Origin: Acetobacter cibinongensis
GTDB taxonomy: Bacteria; Pseudomonadota; Alphaproteobacteria; Acetobacterales; Acetobacteraceae
Assembly (NCBI RefSeq): GCF_000963925.1
Contig: NZ_BAMV01000057.1
Location: 1 to 35,961 of the forward strand
Direction of reading: 5' to 3'
DNA length: 35,961 bases
Numbering within the stretch: position 1 is the stretch's first letter; every line of letters begins with the position of its first letter. Shown piece after piece: positions 34,677-35,961 of the stretch. Position numbers and translations under genes: made by a program. The notes beneath the pieces were generated by a model. That model searched no databases, had not been told where the DNA came from, and saw nothing but the letters and a program-made list of their open reading frames with translations.

Positions 34677-34874
34677 ATGGACGCACGAGACAGGCAGGCG
34701 CGGATCGAGATCATTCTTCCCGACGACGAGGCAGCCGCACCTTATGTGACGGATGCCAGCGTGCTCCGCCTGGCGCGGCTCATCGGCCGCCAGATGGCTC
34801 GCGAGGATTATGAACGTCAGAAGCGCCGCCGACGCCCCCCCCGCCATCCAGCCGCATCTGGCCGAAAAACGTGA
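34677..34874 (+). CDS. Small island protein preceding the recombinase
   Basis: The 65-residue product (MDARDRQARIEIILPDDEAA, then SVLRLARLIGRQMAREDYER) is a small charged protein that I associate from memory with the gene just before large serine recombinases on alphaproteobacterial ICEs; no function is known to me. ATG 34677 has GGAG eight bases upstream, better than the ATG at 34647. The last 15 residues (RRRRPPRHPAASGRKT) run through an eight-C tract and may be altered, because the following recombinase piece starts within the stop codon and lies at a probable deletion junction. Confidence 0.6.
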   Translation: MDARDRQARIEIILPDDEAAAPYVTDASVLRLARLIGRQMAREDYERQKRRRRPPRHPAASGRKT

Positions 34875-35927
34875 TGGCGACCCTCAATGATGAAAGCGTC
34901 CCTGGCCCGAACGGCAAACCGTGGATCGACACCACGATCCGGGGCCACGTCCAGCGCGGCACGGGGATCGTCAACAACGAGCTTTACGTGGGCCGTCTCG
35001 TCTGGAACCGGCTCCGCTATATCAAGGATCCCTCAACCGGGAAGCGGGTATCGCGGCTGAACCCTGAGTCTGAGTGGATCATCACCGAAGTGCCCGAACT
35101 GCGTATTGTCGACGACGTACTTTGGCAGGCAGTCCGCGACCGTCAGGCGAAGATCGCTGCTCAATATGTCAACGTCATCGCGGCCGTCCGGACATCGGCC
35201 GCAAACCGGATGAACGGCATGCGCCGCCCGAAATCCCTGTTCTCGGGTATGATTTTCTGCGGCGTCTGCGGCGGCACCTACTCGCTCCGTGAGAAGGACC
35301 GCTATGCCTGCTCGAACCGGATCGCGAACCGTTCCTGCCATAACAAGGCGACAATCCTGCGCCCCGACCTTGAAGAGCGCGTGCTGGCCGGCCTCAAGCA
35401 CAAACTGATGACACCCGAAGCCGCCGCTGCAGCCATGAAAGCCTATACGGAAGAGACCAACAGGCTGAACCATGAGCGCCGCGCCAACAGTGCTGGCTGG
35501 AAGACTGAACTGGCGAAAGTCGAGAAAGGCATTCGAGGTATCGTCGAGGCCATCAAGGAAGGCATGTTTCATCCCGCCATGAAAGCGGAGATAGACGCGC
35601 TCGAAGCTCGCAAAGTCGAACTCGATGCCCTGCTCTCCTCCGAACTGGAGGATACGCTCGACATTCATCCGAATGTCGCGGCGATGTTCAAAAAGAAAGT
35701 GGAGCGTCTGACCGAGAGCCTGAACAAGCCAGAGGACCGGGCCGAGGCGTCCGAGGCCGTCCGTGCGCTGGTGGAGAAGATCGTCCTGTCGCCGGGTGAT
35801 AAGCGCGGCGAGATCTTCGCGACGCTCTATGGCGAGCTTGGCACGCTGCTCAGATTCGTGAAGCAGAAGGACACTAAATTGGGCAAGTCCTTGAAAGGAC
35901 TTGCGAAAACATCAATGTGGGAATCGG

Positions 35928-35941
35928 TGGTTGCGGGGGCA
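35928..35941. repeat. attR-like direct repeat at the tRNA-fMet 3' end
   Basis: This is the right copy of the 14 bases found at 21-34. It coincides with the 3' end of the tRNA-fMet gene (acceptor strand, discriminator base and CCA). The tRNA gene is kept intact on this side, as in normal tRNA-targeted islands. Confidence 0.72.
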
Positions 35942-35961
35942 GGATTTGAACCTGCGGCCTT
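35928..35961 (-). tRNA. tRNA-fMet (initiator), 3' part, cut by window end
   Basis: On the minus strand the last 34 bases read as a T arm (GCAGG-TTCAAAT-CCTGC), the acceptor strand CCCCGCA and ACCA. This 3' half, with A at position 72, is that of bacterial initiator tRNA, and the AAGGCCGCAGG approach is alphaproteobacterial in style. The anticodon arm lies outside the window, so the identity rests on the 3' half. Confidence 0.8.

Larger units (their letters stand above)
34874..35961 (+). pseudogene. Large serine recombinase, C-terminal part only, open to window end
   Basis: From ATG 34874 the frame gives the back half of a large serine recombinase: VPGPNGKPWIDTTIRGHVQR, NNELYVGRLVWNRLRYIKD, then VPELRIVDDVLWQAVRDRQA (recombinase domain). 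A zinc-ribbon follows (MIFCGVCGGTYSLREKDRYA, CSNR, SCHNK) and a coiled-coil tail to about residue 330. The catalytic N-terminal resolvase domain with its serine is absent. The frame remains open through the right repeat and into the tRNA (VVAGAGFEPAA). Without the catalytic domain the protein cannot cut DNA, so the island probably cannot excise by itself. The deletion point lies near 34850-34874. Confidence 0.82.

Noticed and set aside
34575..34847. A 90-codon minus-strand frame opposite the small right-end gene
   Set aside because: Antisense to the better-supported small gene at 34677-34874, which has a clear ribosome site.
1..35961. CRISPR array or intact insertion sequence
   Set aside because: No regularly spaced repeats, cas-like genes, or paired terminal inverted repeats around a transposase were seen.

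Overview
The window reads as one integrated genomic island of an alphaproteobacterium, probably an acetic acid bacterium (Acetobacteraceae). The evidence for the host is the alphaproteobacterial-type initiator tRNA at the right edge and a Trb-type conjugative backbone carrying RepA-, DUF2285- and DUF736-like genes; the family assignment is inference. The right edge is the 3' part of a tRNA-fMet gene (35928-35961, minus strand). Its last 14 bases, CCA included, are repeated directly at 21-34, so nearly the whole window lies between attL-like and attR-like repeats. The recombinase beside the right repeat has lost its catalytic domain, so the island looks immobilised.

Region 1 (about 340-13,720) is a defence block. 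A Dcm-like cytosine-C5 methyltransferase and a Vsr endonuclease lie on the minus strand, followed by a short remnant that looks like the start of an EcoRII-type nuclease. On the plus strand come a Vsr remnant and an intact MvaI/BcnI-type restriction endonuclease. Next is a tightly coupled five-gene operon: NERD-nuclease/SF1 helicase, DrmA-like helicase, DrmB-like DUF1998 protein, a second SF1 helicase, and an unrecognised 507-residue protein. DrmA and DrmB are the DISARM core, but no phospholipase-D DrmC is present and the partners are non-canonical. This is the best candidate for an undescribed system. Class 2 DISARM carries a CCWGG-type C5 methylase, which makes the nearby Dcm-like enzyme suggestive.

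Region 2 (about 13,870-19,500) holds an orphan AbrB/MazE-type regulator and an iron-uptake signalling cassette: FecI-like sigma factor, FecR-like anti-sigma regulator and a TonB-dependent receptor with an STN domain. It ends in a LysR regulator truncated at a junction with a conjugation gene.

Region 3 (about 19,500-27,610, minus strand) is a decayed integrative conjugative element. It contains truncated trbI, then trbG, trbF, trbL, a chimeric ORF with a repA start and a trbJ end, an AlpA-like HTH gene, a frameshifted DUF6499/DUF2285 gene, a DUF736 gene, a small membrane protein and a beta-class DNA methyltransferase. The relaxase, coupling protein, TrbB-E and most of RepA are missing; a short relaxase-like remnant survives at about 34,160-34,350.

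Region 4 (about 28,100-34,200) is further cargo: a PHP-domain plus SMC-like ATPase gene interrupted at a run of nine A, and a convergent 995-residue protein with a possible nuclease-like N-terminus. Region 5 (34,677 to the end) is a small island protein, the C-terminal part of a large serine recombinase, and the tRNA.
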